Origin: Mesorhizobium jarvisii
Lineage (GTDB): Bacteria; Pseudomonadota; Alphaproteobacteria; Rhizobiales; Rhizobiaceae
Length of the DNA stretch: 64,000 nucleotides
Direction of reading: 5' to 3'
Assembly (NCBI RefSeq): GCF_003601985.1
Contig: NZ_QZXA01000004.1
Coordinates: 62,001 to 126,000 of the forward strand
Shown one piece after another: positions 26,774 to 37,062 of this stretch. The notes under the pieces were generated by a model. That model made no database searches. It was not told the origin of the DNA and worked only from the letters and a program-made list of their open reading frames with translations. The translations under genes were made by a program, and so were the position numbers. Numbering within the stretch: the stretch's first letter is position 1; every line of letters starts with the position of its first letter.

Positions 26774-28471
26774 TTAGTTGCCCTGCTTCTTCAGCGCGGC
26801 ACCCAGGATATCGCCCAGCGAAGCGCCGGAGTCGGTCGAGCCGTACTGGGCGACCGCCTCCTTCTCTTCGGCGATTTCCAGCGCCTTGATCGAGACCTGC
26901 AGCTTGCGGGTCTTCTTGTCGAAGGCGATGACGCGGGCATCGACCTTCTGGCCGACGGTGAAGCGCTCTGGGCGCTGCTCGTCGCGGTCACGGCTAAGAT
27001 CGGAGCGCTTGATGAAGGTCTCGATGCCGCTGTCGACCAGCCGCACTTCCAGACCGCCATCCTTGACGCCGATGACTTCACAGGTGACCACGGCGTTCTT
27101 GCGCAGTTCTCCGGAAGTCGCTGCTTCGCCGACCGTGTCGCGGGCCAGCTGCTTGATGCCGAGCGAGATGCGCTCCTTCTCGATGTCGACGTCGAGCACC
27201 TGCGCCTTGACCATGTCGCCGCGATTGTACTCTTCGATGACCTGCTCGCCCGGACGGGTCCAGTCGAGGTCGGAGAGGTGCACCATGCCGTCCACGTCGC
27301 CTTCCAGACCGATGAACAGGCCGAACTCGGTCTTGTTCTTGACCTCGCCCTCGACCTGGCTGCCGACCGGATGGTTGCGCGCGAAGGCTTCCCACGGGTT
27401 CTCGAGCGTCTGCTTGAGGCCGAGCGAGATGCGGCGCTTGGCCGGATCGACCTCGAGCACCACCACGTCGACTTCCTGGGTCGTCGACAGGATCTTGCCG
27501 GGATGCACGTTCTTCTTGGTCCACGACATTTCCGAAACGTGGATGAGACCTTCGATGCCCGGCTCCAGTTCGACGAACGCGCCGTAGTCGGTGATGTTGG
27601 TGACGGTGCCTTTGATCTTCTTGCCGATCGGGAACTTGGTGCCGATCTCGGACCACGGATCGCTCTCGAGCTGCTTCATGCCGAGCGAGATACGGTGGGT
27701 TTCCTGGTTGATGCGGATGATCTGCACCTTGACCGTCTGACCGATGTTGAGAATTTCGGTCGGATGATTGACGCGGCGCCAGGCCATGTCGGTGACATGC
27801 AGCAGGCCGTCGATGCCGCCGAGGTCGACGAACGCACCGTAGTCGGTGATGTTCTTGACGACGCCTTCGACAACCTGGCCTTCTTCGAGGTTCTGCACGA
27901 TTTCCGAACGCTGTTCGGCGCGGCTCTCCTCGAGCACGGTGCGGCGCGACACCACGATGTTGCCGCGGCGGCGATCCATCTTGAGGATCTCGAAGGGCTG
28001 CGGGTTGTGCATCAGCGGGGAGACGTCGCGGATCGGGCGGATATCGACCTGGCTGCGCGGCAGGAAGGCCACGGCGCCGTCGAGGTCGACGGTGAAGCCG
28101 CCCTTGACCTGGTTGAAGATGACGCCTTCGACGCGCTCACCCTTGGTGAACTTCTCTTCGAGACGGACCCAGCTCTCTTCGCGGCGGGCCTTCTCGCGGG
28201 AAAGCATCGCTTCGCCAAGCGCGTTCTCGATGCGCTCGACATAAACTTCGACGGTGTCACCGACCTTGAGGGTGGTGTCCTTGCCCTTGACGCCGAATTC
28301 CTTCAGCGGCACGCGGCCTTCGACCTTGAGGCCGACGTCGATGATGGCCATGTCCTTTTCGATCGCGGTGATCGTGCCCTTGACGACCTGACCTTCGCCG
28401 GAATGGCCGGTAGTGAATGATTCTTCGAGCAGGCTCGCGAAATCGTCGCGAGTGGGATTTGCAGCTGACAT
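26774..28471 (-). CDS. rpsA: 30S ribosomal protein S1
   Basis: The 565-residue protein consists of six S1 RNA-binding domains. The first begins near residue 28 (GEGQVVKGTITAIEKDMAI), and the central ones show repeated ITDYGAFVDLGG / ITDYGAFVELEPG patterns. S1 binds mRNA leaders during initiation. The ATG at 28471 is preferred because AGGAGA lies 6 nt upstream; the longer frame adds eight residues without a site. It lies downstream of cmk on the same strand, the usual cmk-rpsA order. Confidence 0.98.
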   Translation of the reverse strand: MSAANPTRDDFASLLEESFTTGHSGEGQVVKGTITAIEKDMAIIDVGLKVEGRVPLKEFGVKGKDTTLKVGDTVEVYVERIENALGEAMLSREKARREESWVRLEEKFTKGERVEGVIFNQVKGGFTVDLDGAVAFLPRSQVDIRPIRDVSPLMHNPQPFEILKMDRRRGNIVVSRRTVLEESRAEQRSEIVQNLEEGQVVEGVVKNITDYGAFVDLGGIDGLLHVTDMAWRRVNHPTEILNIGQTVKVQIIRINQETHRISLGMKQLESDPWSEIGTKFPIGKKIKGTVTNITDYGAFVELEPGIEGLIHVSEMSWTKKNVHPGKILSTTQEVDVVVLEVDPAKRRISLGLKQTLENPWEAFARNHPVGSQVEGEVKNKTEFGLFIGLEGDVDGMVHLSDLDWTRPGEQVIEEYNRGDMVKAQVLDVDIEKERISLGIKQLARDTVGEAATSGELRKNAVVTCEVIGVKDGGLEVRLVDSGIETFIKRSDLSRDRDEQRPERFTVGQKVDARVIAFDKKTRKLQVSIKALEIAEEKEAVAQYGSTDSGASLGDILGAALKKQGN

Positions 28472-28680
28472 TGTTTCTCCTGGAGTGCCCCGCATCTCTG
28501 AGCGGGACGGGCGCCGTGGGCTAGCGTTGCGTTGGCCTGCCGGCGTTCCGGACTTAAAAAAGCCCTGGGCCGCATTTTAAGCGGCAATTCCGGCGCATGA
28601 AGAATGCTGGCAGGCTGGTTCGTGCCCGATATGGGTATTTTCTGCGCTTCCGGCAACGGAAACGCGGGAGAAAACCCGGA

Positions 28681-29331
28681 TCAGGCGTTGTTTCTCCTGG
28701 CCAGCACGTCGTCAACGATCGCCATGGCCGCGAGAAACGCGGCTTCTATAGCCATTTCGCTGGTATCTAGCAAGTGCGCGTCGGCGGCCGGCTTCAAGGG
28801 CGAGTCGGCACGGCCCATGTCGCGCTCGTCGCGGCGCATGATATCGGCGAGGATTTCGGCGAAATTGGCGGTGCCGCCGATGCTTTCGATCTCTGCCAGC
28901 CGGCGCTTGGCGCGTACCTCCGCGCTCGCCGTCACATAGAGTTTGATGTCGGCATCAGGGCACACGACCGTGCCGATGTCGCGCCCGTCCAGCACCGCGC
29001 CCGGCGGCGTCCTGGCGAAGGCGCGCTGCTTTTCCACGAGAATGCGCCGCACCGTCGGATACACCGCAACTTTCGAGGCGGCCTCGCCGATGGCATGCGC
29101 CGACAGCACCGCCCGGTCGAGCTTTGCCATATCGACCTGGCGCGCCGCGGTCTCGGCCGCCGAGACATTGTCGAGCGGGAGCGCATGCTGAAGCAATGCA
29201 TAGGCGACCGCCCGATAGGTGAGGCCGGTGTCGAGCAGGTTCAGCCGGTAGTGGTCGGCGAGACGCCGGGCGAGTGTGCCTTTGCCTGCACCGGCAGGGC
29301 CGTCTATGGCAATGGTGAAGACGTGAGTCAT
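28681..29331 (-). CDS. cmk: Cytidylate kinase
   Basis: The 216-residue (d)CMP kinase carries the P-loop [16 protein letters not shown], the [10 protein letters not shown] nucleotide-binding segment and [19 protein letters not shown]. It phosphorylates CMP and dCMP. It lies between aroA and rpsA on the - strand, a conserved alphaproteobacterial order, 79 nt after aroA and 209 nt before rpsA. Confidence 0.97.
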   Translation of the reverse strand: MTHVFTIAIDGPAGAGKGTLARRLADHYRLNLLDTGLTYRAVAYALLQHALPLDNVSAAETAARQVDMAKLDRAVLSAHAIGEAASKVAVYPTVRRILVEKQRAFARTPPGAVLDGRDIGTVVCPDADIKLYVTASAEVRAKRRLAEIESIGGTANFAEILADIMRRDERDMGRADSPLKPAADAHLLDTSEMAIEAAFLAAMAIVDDVLARRNNA

Positions 29332-29410
29332 TGGCTGGCCAACGAAAGGGTTGGGCGCCGAGATCCTTCGCCGCCTCCCAAAGTGCCGCGGCTGTTGGTT
29401 GCCACGACCG

Positions 29411-30808
<1,398 letters not shown>

Positions 30809-30975
30809 TCATTTGTTGCGGCGGTCTCGTATCACGGCGAGGCGAAATGGTCATCCCCATGGTCGTCACTTGCCGCGAGGCCTTTCAGGACTTGGTTTTG
30901 TGACGCCGGCTTTTGGCTTTGACAGCGCCGCAAACAGTGGTTAAGGGGACCACTCTTTTATTGACGAGGCTTGCC

Positions 30976-31362
30976 GTGGCAAAAACCGAACTTGGCACAA
31001 AGCGTATCGACCCCGAGACGGGTCGAAAATTCTACGACCTGAACAAGGACCCGATTGTCTCGCCCTACACCGGCAAGACCTATCCGCGTTCCTATTTCGA
31101 GGAAGGCAAGATCGCCGCCCTCGAGGAGGAAGAGGAAGTGGCCGAGAAGGAAGTGGACGCCGAGGACGAAGAGGGCGTTGAAGTCGTCTCGCTCGAAGAG
31201 GCCGACGACGACGTCAAGGGCGACGACCTGCCCGATCTCGGCGATGACGAGGACGTCGACCTCGGCGACGATGAGGATGACACTTTCCTTGCCGACGAAG
31301 AGGAAGAAGACGACGACGTTGCCGACATGATCGGCGTCGGCGACGACGACGACGAGGTCTGA
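30976..31362 (+). CDS. TIGR02300-type acidic protein
   Basis: A GTG at 30976 preceded by GAGG gives the N-terminus VAKTELGTKRIDPETGRKFYD, which fits this small alphaproteobacterial family; the longer frame does not. The 128-residue product has a conserved head through SPYTGKTYPRSYF (about 1-45), then an extremely Asp/Glu-rich tail of about 80 residues. It lacks the usual Cys in ICPETG (here IDPETG). Function is unknown. It is divergent from aroA, as in related genomes. Confidence 0.85.
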   Translation: MAKTELGTKRIDPETGRKFYDLNKDPIVSPYTGKTYPRSYFEEGKIAALEEEEEVAEKEVDAEDEEGVEVVSLEEADDDVKGDDLPDLGDDEDVDLGDDEDDTFLADEEEEDDDVADMIGVGDDDDEV

Positions 31363-31365
31363 TAG

Positions 31366-31390
31366 GCCTGAAACGTAAGCGTTTGCAGGC
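31366..31390 (+). terminator. Possible terminator after the acidic-protein gene
   Basis: GCCTGAAACG / CGTTTGCAGGC forms a 10-bp stem with one bulged G and a TAAG loop, followed by TTTCT, starting 4 nt after the stop codon. Confidence 0.45.
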
Positions 31391-31533
31391 TTTCTCGGCC
31401 TGTGAACAAAAAGCCGCTCATCAAGGCTTGATATCTGAGAAAGGCGGGGTTAGAAGCCGCCTGCACTAACGGCGCGGTGTTCCAACCGCGCTGATCTCTT
31501 CGCCGGAAACGGCGCCGGCTGACTGCCGGGAGT

Positions 31534-31609
<76 letters not shown>

Positions 31610-31957
31610 AACAGTCTCCCAATGTTTTCAAGTTATTTGCCGTTTGCGTGTCCGAGGCTGCCATTCGGAAACCTGCCGGGGCACGGCCAGGAGCGTTTTT
31701 CGACTCCGAGACCAAGTTTGCGAGGGGGGACTGACAGGAAAAAGCGGGAAAGCCGCGACCGAGCCTCAAGTTTCACCAGCACCGCAAGCCTTTAGGACTG
31801 CTCTTGGTACGGAAGCTTCACTTCGTCGTGCAAATGCGCGGCAACCAAGCGCGGTGTATGGTCGGGATCGTTCGACAGACCTTGGGATGGCGCAAGCAGA
31901 TGACGGCCAAATAGCTTTGGCTTGACGGGGCGCTGGCCACCCCATCACTTCGCCCTT
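31610..31957. other. Gene-free stretch after tRNA-Ala
   Basis: I find no convincing coding region here. The open frames lack ribosome-binding sites and recognisable protein patterns. No integrase or duplicated tRNA 3' end was seen, so there is no sign of an integrated element. Confidence 0.6.
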
Positions 31958-32056
31958 AGAGCGTTTCACCGTTTCGTGGAAACGGCGAACCGCACTAACT
32001 CTTTGTTTTGACGCAATTCCAGACGGAAAACCGCTCACACTTTTCCTGGAATTGCC
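31958..32056 (-). repeat. Palindromic intergenic repeat, copy C (inverted orientation)
   Basis: Read on the - strand this matches copy A: GGAATTGC-type arms at 32048-32055 and 32012-32019, the TTTTCC/GGAAAA inner pairing, then GCGGTTCGCCGTTT...AAACGGTGAAACGC. It lacks the third hairpin of copy A. Confidence 0.85.
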
Positions 32057-32104
32057 CGTAGGCGGCGTCATGCTCACAGTAGGTTGCGGCCGGCTTGTCG
32101 GTCA

Positions 32105-32356
32105 TCATCGGCCCGATGAGACGCTACCGTCTCGACGGACGGGCTGATGAGCAGTGTCCGGTTCTGTATCGGTGCTTTCCGTCGAGCGCTTATAGAAAAG
32201 CCCAAATGCCAGCAGGAAATATCCAACCTGCAGCATCATCAGCGTGAGGACGGTCCAAACGAGCGCTTTGCCGACAGATCCGGTTTCCATTTCGGCCCAG
32301 ATCGCCACTACGGCCGACGTGGTGAACATCCCCACCAAAAATTGCGGAAAATACAT
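32105..32356 (-). CDS. syrA: SyrA-family exopolysaccharide production repressor
   Basis: The 83-residue membrane protein has two hydrophobic helices (about 4-20 and 28-52) in the pattern MYFPQFLVGMFTTSAVVAIW, then TGSVGKALVWTVLTLMMLQV and GYFLLAFGLF, which fits the SyrA/ExoX-type repressors of rhizobial exopolysaccharide synthesis. A polar tail of about 28 residues follows. The ATG at 32356 is chosen because the longer frame's first 50 residues are unlike the family. It stands alone; SyrA proteins are thought to act after transcription through two-component signalling. Confidence 0.8.
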   Translation of the reverse strand: MYFPQFLVGMFTTSAVVAIWAEMETGSVGKALVWTVLTLMMLQVGYFLLAFGLFYKRSTESTDTEPDTAHQPVRRDGSVSSGR

Positions 32357-32571
32357 GATTGCCCGCCCCCGTTGTCGATAGCCCGCCGCTCCATTTGCGA
32401 AGCGGCGGGGCCCCCCATCTGCCCCCCGATTGCTGGGTGAGAGATGTCGCCGGCATTGCCGACAGTGCAATGACGGTGCCAGACACGGTGACCCATTAAG
32501 GGACACCTATGCCGACGATTGCAAGACCGGATAGCTGATTAACATTACCTGTGGCTAATATGCACCTAGGG

Positions 32572-32622
32572 GTCGGAAGGGACGGAGCGAACCTCGCCAG
32601 CGCGAGTTTCGGCCCCTCCGAC
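32572..32622. other. Imperfect long stem-loop
   Basis: Nested pairings GTCGG(a)AGG / CCTCCGAC, CGAA / TTCG and CTCGC / GCGAG around the loop CAGC form one extended hairpin with small internal loops. It could be part of the syrA leader on the - strand or a small RNA; nothing else supports a function. Confidence 0.3.
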
Positions 32623-32932
32623 TGTCGGGACGCCCGATCACGTGTCCGGAGGGCAATCGATAGCGCCTTCACCTCGATCGAACGTCGGCTTCCAGCAGTT
32701 CTCGGTTGCTCCTAGCCCGCATGCCTTCGAAGTCCGGAATGCATGTGACTTTCCCAGTCATCATTTCTCGGCTTGAGCCACCTCCAGGCGCCCGATGCGC
32801 TGCAACGGAAAGCCGCCAAGCAGGGTTCTCCAATCCGCCAGGGCCTGACGCCAGCGAGCCCGCCGAGGATCAGGCGCCGGTTAGATCGATCGAAGAGAAT
32901 TTCCAGTTTCAACGGCGGATTTGGAATAAACT

Positions 32933-32946
32933 AACTCTACAGAGTT
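32933..32946 (+). promoter_or_regulatory. Dyad and A+T-rich promoter-like region upstream of ssuD
   Basis: AACTCT-AC-AGAGTT is a perfect 6+6 dyad followed by TATAGAATAA, in an A+T-rich patch 127 bp before the ssuD ATG. This is the likeliest control site for the organosulfur genes. No sigma-54 motif was found here. Confidence 0.45.
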
Positions 32947-33073
32947 TATAGAATAAGCAAAGTGCGGACGATCTGTTTCCCGGACAGGATTCCGCCATGC
33001 CCGCCTCTTTGCGCTCGCTCTCAACCCCGCCAGGAACAGTCCGCCATCGCCACCGGCTCGCGGGAGGCAGGCC

Positions 33074-34246
33074 ATGACCGGCGACGTTCCGGACCGCATC
33101 AAGGTCCTCTGGTTTCTACCGACACATGGCGACAGCCGCTATCTCGGCACCGCTGAGGGCGGCCGATCGGTCGATCTGCCCTACCTGACGCAAGTGGCGA
33201 AGGCCGCCGACACGCTGGGCTATTACGGCGCGCTGCTGCCGACCGGCCGGTCGTGCGAGGATTCCTGGGTGATCGCCTCGGCGCTGGTGCCGCTGACCGA
33301 GCGGCTGCGTTTCCTGGTCGCCGTGCGGCCCGGCTTGCAGTCGCCGACGCTCGCCGCGCGTATGACGGCGACGCTCGACCGCATCTCCAATGGCCGCCTG
33401 CTGATCAATGTCGTCACCGGCGGCGATCCGCTTGAGAACAAGGGTGATGGCATTTTCCTGTCGCATGCCGAGCGCTACGAGGTGACGCAGGAATTCCTGC
33501 GGATCTACAAGCGCGTGCTGAGCGGTGAGACGGTCGAGCACAAGGGCAAGCATTTCCACATCGAGGATGGCAGGCTGCTGTTCCCGCCCGTGCAGACGCC
33601 CTATCCGCCGCTCTATTTTGGCGGCTCGTCCGATGCCGGGTCGACAGTGGCGGCGCAGGAGATCGACAAATATCTGACGTGGGGCGAACCGCCCGCCGAT
33701 GTCGAGCGCAAGCTGGACGCCGTGCGTGACCTGGCCGAAAAGGCAGGCCGAAAACTCTCCTTCGGCATTCGCCTGCATGTCATCGCACGCGAAACCACCG
33801 AGGAGGCCTGGGCCGCCGCCGACCGGCTGATCAGCCGCCTCGACGACGCGACCATTGCTTCGGCCCAGAAGGTCTTTGCCCGCATGGATTCGGTCGGCCA
33901 GGCGCGGATGAGCGCGCTGCATGGCGGCGATCGCGCCAAGCTCGAGATCGCCCCCAATCTGTGGGCCGGTGTCGGCCTGGTGCGCGGCGGCGCGGGGACA
34001 GCCCTGGTCGGCGACCCCGACACCATCGCCGAGCGCATCGATGAGTACCGGCGCCTCGGCATCGACACCTTCATTCTGTCCGGCTACCCGCATCTGGAAG
34101 AAGCCTATCGTTTTGGCGAACTGGTGCTGCCGAAATTGCCAACCGATCATCCGGTCAAAGCCGCCGGCGCATCCGTCAACACCGGCCCGTTCGGCGAGAC
34201 CATCGCCGGCGACCATCGGCCGAAGTCGCTCGCCAGCGCCTCGTGA
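33074..34246 (+). CDS. ssuD: FMNH2-dependent alkanesulfonate monooxygenase
   Basis: The 390-residue LLM-class flavin monooxygenase is close to E. coli SsuD throughout: [19 protein letters not shown] at the N-terminus, [47 protein letters not shown], the YLTWGEPP segment and a C-terminal [19 protein letters not shown]. It splits alkanesulfonates to aldehyde and sulfite using reduced FMN. GGAGG lies close upstream of the ATG. It is the first gene of the organosulfur block and overlaps the next gene by 4 nt (GTGA). The reductase is probably the msuE-like product at the far end. Confidence 0.95.
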   Translation: MTGDVPDRIKVLWFLPTHGDSRYLGTAEGGRSVDLPYLTQVAKAADTLGYYGALLPTGRSCEDSWVIASALVPLTERLRFLVAVRPGLQSPTLAARMTATLDRISNGRLLINVVTGGDPLENKGDGIFLSHAERYEVTQEFLRIYKRVLSGETVEHKGKHFHIEDGRLLFPPVQTPYPPLYFGGSSDAGSTVAAQEIDKYLTWGEPPADVERKLDAVRDLAEKAGRKLSFGIRLHVIARETTEEAWAAADRLISRLDDATIASAQKVFARMDSVGQARMSALHGGDRAKLEIAPNLWAGVGLVRGGAGTALVGDPDTIAERIDEYRRLGIDTFILSGYPHLEEAYRFGELVLPKLPTDHPVKAAGASVNTGPFGETIAGDHRPKSLASAS

Positions 34247-35703
34247 ACGCGCTGCCTCCGGTCAGCCGACTGCGCGTCGCCATCATCGGCGGCGGCTTTT
34301 CCGGCGCGGCGCTGGCCTGGCATCTGGCGCGGGCGCATCGGCCGGAGCGCCTGTTGGTCTCGGTGATCGAGCCACGCCCCACGCTCGGCGGCGGCCTGGC
34401 CTATTCCAGCGAAGAGCCGTCGCACCGGGTCAATGTGCCGGCCGTCAGAATGAGCATCGCTCCCGACGACCCGCAGCATTTTGCCCGCTGGCTGGCCGGC
34501 TCCGGCGAACTCGAGCGTGATGCGGACGCGATCTGGAAGAATGGCGACGCCTATCCGCGCCGGCGGGTGTTCGGCCGCTATGTCGCCGAGCACCTCGCGC
34601 CCTATCTGGCTTCAGGCGCGGTCCGTCATGTCGGCTGTCTCGCCACAGGCGTGACACGCGAAGCCAATGGCGCGGGCTGGGCTGTGCAGACCTCCGCCGG
34701 ACCTGTCATCGCCGACATTGTCGTTCTCGCCGCCACGCATCCTGCTCCCGCAATCCCGGCAGCGCTTGCTTCCCTTGCCGAAGCGCCGGGTTTTGTCGCC
34801 GATCCCTACGCAGCGTCGGCACTTGCCAGGATCGACCGGCAAGCTTCGGTGCTGATCGTCGGCTCCGGGCTGACCTCGGCCGACATGGTCGCGGAGCTCG
34901 ACCGCCGCGGCCATCGCGGCCGCGTCCTGGCGCTGTCGCGCCGCGGACTTCGCTCGCGCGGCCATCCTGATGTCAGGGGCGAACCCTTCGGCGATTTCGC
35001 ATCGGCGCCGGCCACATCGGCGCTCGGTCTGCTTCGCAAAATCCGCGTGACGCTGGCGGCGGCGCGCGAGGCCAATGTCAACTGGCAGTCCGTCTTCGAC
35101 CAGTTGCGCCTGCAGGGGCCGGTTCTGTGGGCCGCGCTTGCTCCATCAGAACGTGCAAGGCTCGTCCGCCGGCTGCGCGTGTTCTGGGACGTGCATCGCT
35201 TCAGGATCGCCCCGCAAATTGCTTCCGTGCTCGACCGCCGCAAGGCCGCCGGCACGTTCGACACCATCGCCGCCAGGCTTGTCGCGTCGAACGACGAGGG
35301 CGAGAACCTCGCGGTCAGCTTTCAGCGGCGCGGCCAGACTCGGATCGAGACCGCACGCTTCGATGCCGTCATCAACACGACGGGGCCTGCCCATGGGCGG
35401 GCGCTTCAGCTCAATCCGGCGCTGCGCTCCCTGGCCGAGGCCGGGTTGATCAGGGTCGACGCCTACGGACTCGGCATTGAGACAAATCTCGACAGCCGCG
35501 CCATCGGCCGCGATGGCGAGGCGGTCGCCGGGCTCTTTGTCGCCGGTCCGCTGGCGCGGGGCACCTTCGGCGAACTCATGGGCCTGCCGGAGGTCGCCCG
35601 CCATGCCCAGATGGTCGCGACCGAGATCGCAAGGCTGGTCGACGGGTTTCCGTCCGTCCAGGCGGTTGGCGCCAATGCCAGCGACGTTGCGACCGTGCGC
35701 TGA
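34243..35703 (+). CDS. FAD/NAD(P)-binding protein of unknown role in the organosulfur operon
   Basis: The 486-residue protein begins with a dinucleotide-binding motif [20 protein letters not shown], followed by [20 protein letters not shown], typical of the NAD_binding_9 / HI0933-like group. A second Rossmann motif [21 protein letters not shown] lies near residue 205, and [18 protein letters not shown] is near the C-terminus. The GTG start overlaps the ssuD stop by 4 nt, so the genes are coupled. It may be a flavin-dependent oxidase or an N-hydroxylating/sulfoxide enzyme acting on the sulfur substrate. No specific activity can be read from sequence. Confidence 0.85.
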   Translation: MNALPPVSRLRVAIIGGGFSGAALAWHLARAHRPERLLVSVIEPRPTLGGGLAYSSEEPSHRVNVPAVRMSIAPDDPQHFARWLAGSGELERDADAIWKNGDAYPRRRVFGRYVAEHLAPYLASGAVRHVGCLATGVTREANGAGWAVQTSAGPVIADIVVLAATHPAPAIPAALASLAEAPGFVADPYAASALARIDRQASVLIVGSGLTSADMVAELDRRGHRGRVLALSRRGLRSRGHPDVRGEPFGDFASAPATSALGLLRKIRVTLAAAREANVNWQSVFDQLRLQGPVLWAALAPSERARLVRRLRVFWDVHRFRIAPQIASVLDRRKAAGTFDTIAARLVASNDEGENLAVSFQRRGQTRIETARFDAVINTTGPAHGRALQLNPALRSLAEAGLIRVDAYGLGIETNLDSRAIGRDGEAVAGLFVAGPLARGTFGELMGLPEVARHAQMVATEIARLVDGFPSVQAVGANASDVATVR

Positions 35704-35773
35704 CAAGCTGAAGCCGGCCTGGCCGGGCAAAATTGGTATTTCCGTCCCAAGCGGCCGGCAAAAACGGAAAATC

Positions 35774-35811
35774 CTACTTTGTATATATAATCAGTAGACA
35801 TAATAAATATC
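35774..35811 (+). promoter_or_regulatory. A+T-rich promoter-like region upstream of sfnG
   Basis: A sharply A+T-rich patch (TTTGTATATATAATCAGTAG then ACATAATAAATAT) lies 58-95 bp before sfnG. It is bracketed by CTACT / AGTAG arms and contrasts with the GC-rich surroundings. It suggests an internal promoter that can express sfnG and the downstream transporter separately from ssuD. Confidence 0.45.
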
Positions 35812-35868
35812 GGTGAGCTCCGGCCACGCCGGACCGATCAATGACACGGCCTGAAGGGGAGACAGTTC

Positions 35869-36972
35869 ATGGCACACGCAGCAACCGACGCGGTCAAGTT
35901 CGCCTACTGGGTGCCGAATGTTTCGGGCGGCCTGGTGATTTCCAACATCGAGCAGCGCACCAACCATTCGGCCGAATATAACCGCAAGCTGGCGCAGATC
36001 GCGGAGAAGGCCGGCTTCGACTATGCGCTGAGCCAGATCCGTTTCACCGCCGGCTACGGCGCCGACGAACAGCATGAATCGGTTGCCTTCAGCCATGATC
36101 TGCTGGCGGCCACCACGACGCTGAAGGTGATCGCGGCGATCCTGCCCGGGCCGTGGAATCCGGCGCTGGCCGCAAAGCAGCTCGCCACCATCAGCTACCT
36201 GACCAATGGCCGCGTCGCCATCAACCTCGTCTCCGGCTGGTTCCGCGGCGAGTTCCACGCCATCGGAGAGCACTGGCTCGACCATGACGAGCGCTACCGC
36301 CGCTCCGAGGAATTCATCCGCGCCTTGCGTGGAATATGGACGCAGGACAGCTTCACCTTCCGCGGCGATTTCTACCGCTTCAACGAATATTCACTGAAGC
36401 CGAAGCCGCCACAGCCTTTGCCGGAAATCTTCCAGGGTGGCTCGTCGCGTGCCGCGCGCGACATGGCCTCGCGTGTCTCGGACTGGTACTTCACCAACGG
36501 CAACACGCCGGCCGAAATCGCCAAGCAGGTGGATGACATCAGGGCCAAGGCGAAGGCCAACAACCATTCGGTCAAGGTTGGCGTCAACGCCTTCGCCATC
36601 GTCCGCGAGACGGAGGACGAGGCCAAGGCGGTGCTCGCCGAAATCATCGCCAAGGCCAACCCCGAAGCGGTCAACGCCTTCGGCCACGAGGTCAAGAATG
36701 CCGGCAAGGCCTCGCCGGAAGGCGAGGGCAACTGGGCAAAATCCTCCTTCGACGATCTGGTCCAGTACAATGACGGCTTCCGTTCGAACCTGATCGGCAC
36801 GCCAAGGCAGGTCGCCGAGCGCATCGTCGATCTCAAGCGCGCCGGCGCCGATCTCATCCTGCTCGGCTTCCTGCACTTCCAGGAAGAGGTCGAGTACTTC
36901 GGCAAGCATGTCATCCCGCTGGTCCGCGAACTGGAAAATGCCGAGCAGGCCGCATCGCTGGCAGCGGAATAG
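35869..36972 (+). CDS. sfnG: Dimethylsulfone monooxygenase
   Basis: The 367-residue LLM-class flavin monooxygenase matches SfnG, which converts dimethylsulfone to methanesulfinate with FMNH2: FAYWVPNVSGGLVISNIEQR, TAGYGADEQHESVAFSHDLL, INLVSGWFRGEFHAIGEHWL and FQGGSSRAARDMASRVSDWY. A GGGGAG site precedes the ATG. Its presence beside ssuD, sfnB and an msuE-like reductase suggests the block degrades sulfones stepwise to sulfite. Confidence 0.93.
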   Translation: MAHAATDAVKFAYWVPNVSGGLVISNIEQRTNHSAEYNRKLAQIAEKAGFDYALSQIRFTAGYGADEQHESVAFSHDLLAATTTLKVIAAILPGPWNPALAAKQLATISYLTNGRVAINLVSGWFRGEFHAIGEHWLDHDERYRRSEEFIRALRGIWTQDSFTFRGDFYRFNEYSLKPKPPQPLPEIFQGGSSRAARDMASRVSDWYFTNGNTPAEIAKQVDDIRAKAKANNHSVKVGVNAFAIVRETEDEAKAVLAEIIAKANPEAVNAFGHEVKNAGKASPEGEGNWAKSSFDDLVQYNDGFRSNLIGTPRQVAERIVDLKRAGADLILLGFLHFQEEVEYFGKHVIPLVRELENAEQAASLAAE

Positions 36973-36985
36973 CCCTTTTCAAAAA

Positions 36986-37008
36986 GCAGGCCGGACTGTC
37001 CGGCCTGC
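36986..37008 (+). terminator. Intercistronic hairpin between sfnG and the ABC transporter genes
   Basis: GCAGGCCGGA-CTG-TCCGGCCTGC is a perfect 10-bp stem with a 3-nt loop, starting 14 nt after the sfnG stop, without a U-tract on the + strand. It probably stabilises or partly attenuates the message. Confidence 0.55.
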
Positions 37009-37062
37009 ACACCAATGAAGGTTCCCCAGCGCGCTCGATCGATCGGGCGGCGATGAGGATTC

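Larger units (their letters stand above)
32357..33073. other. Long intergenic region between syrA and ssuD
   Basis: No convincing gene is visible over 717 nt. It contains an imperfect long stem-loop at 32572-32622 and the dyad at 32933-32946, both listed separately. A frame at 32706-32951 has no ribosome-binding site and no recognisable protein pattern. Confidence 0.6.

Noticed and set aside
26753-28420. 555-codon open frame opposite rpsA
   Set aside because: Repetitive Asp/Leu-rich antisense of S1 domains; not a protein pattern.
32706-32951. 81-codon frame before ssuD
   Set aside because: No ribosome-binding site and no similarity I recognise; it runs into the dyad region.
32357-33073. SAM riboswitch or sigma-54 promoter controlling the sulfur block
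   Set aside because: I found neither a riboswitch-like fold nor a GG-N10-GC promoter; only the AACTCT/AGAGTT dyad stands out.
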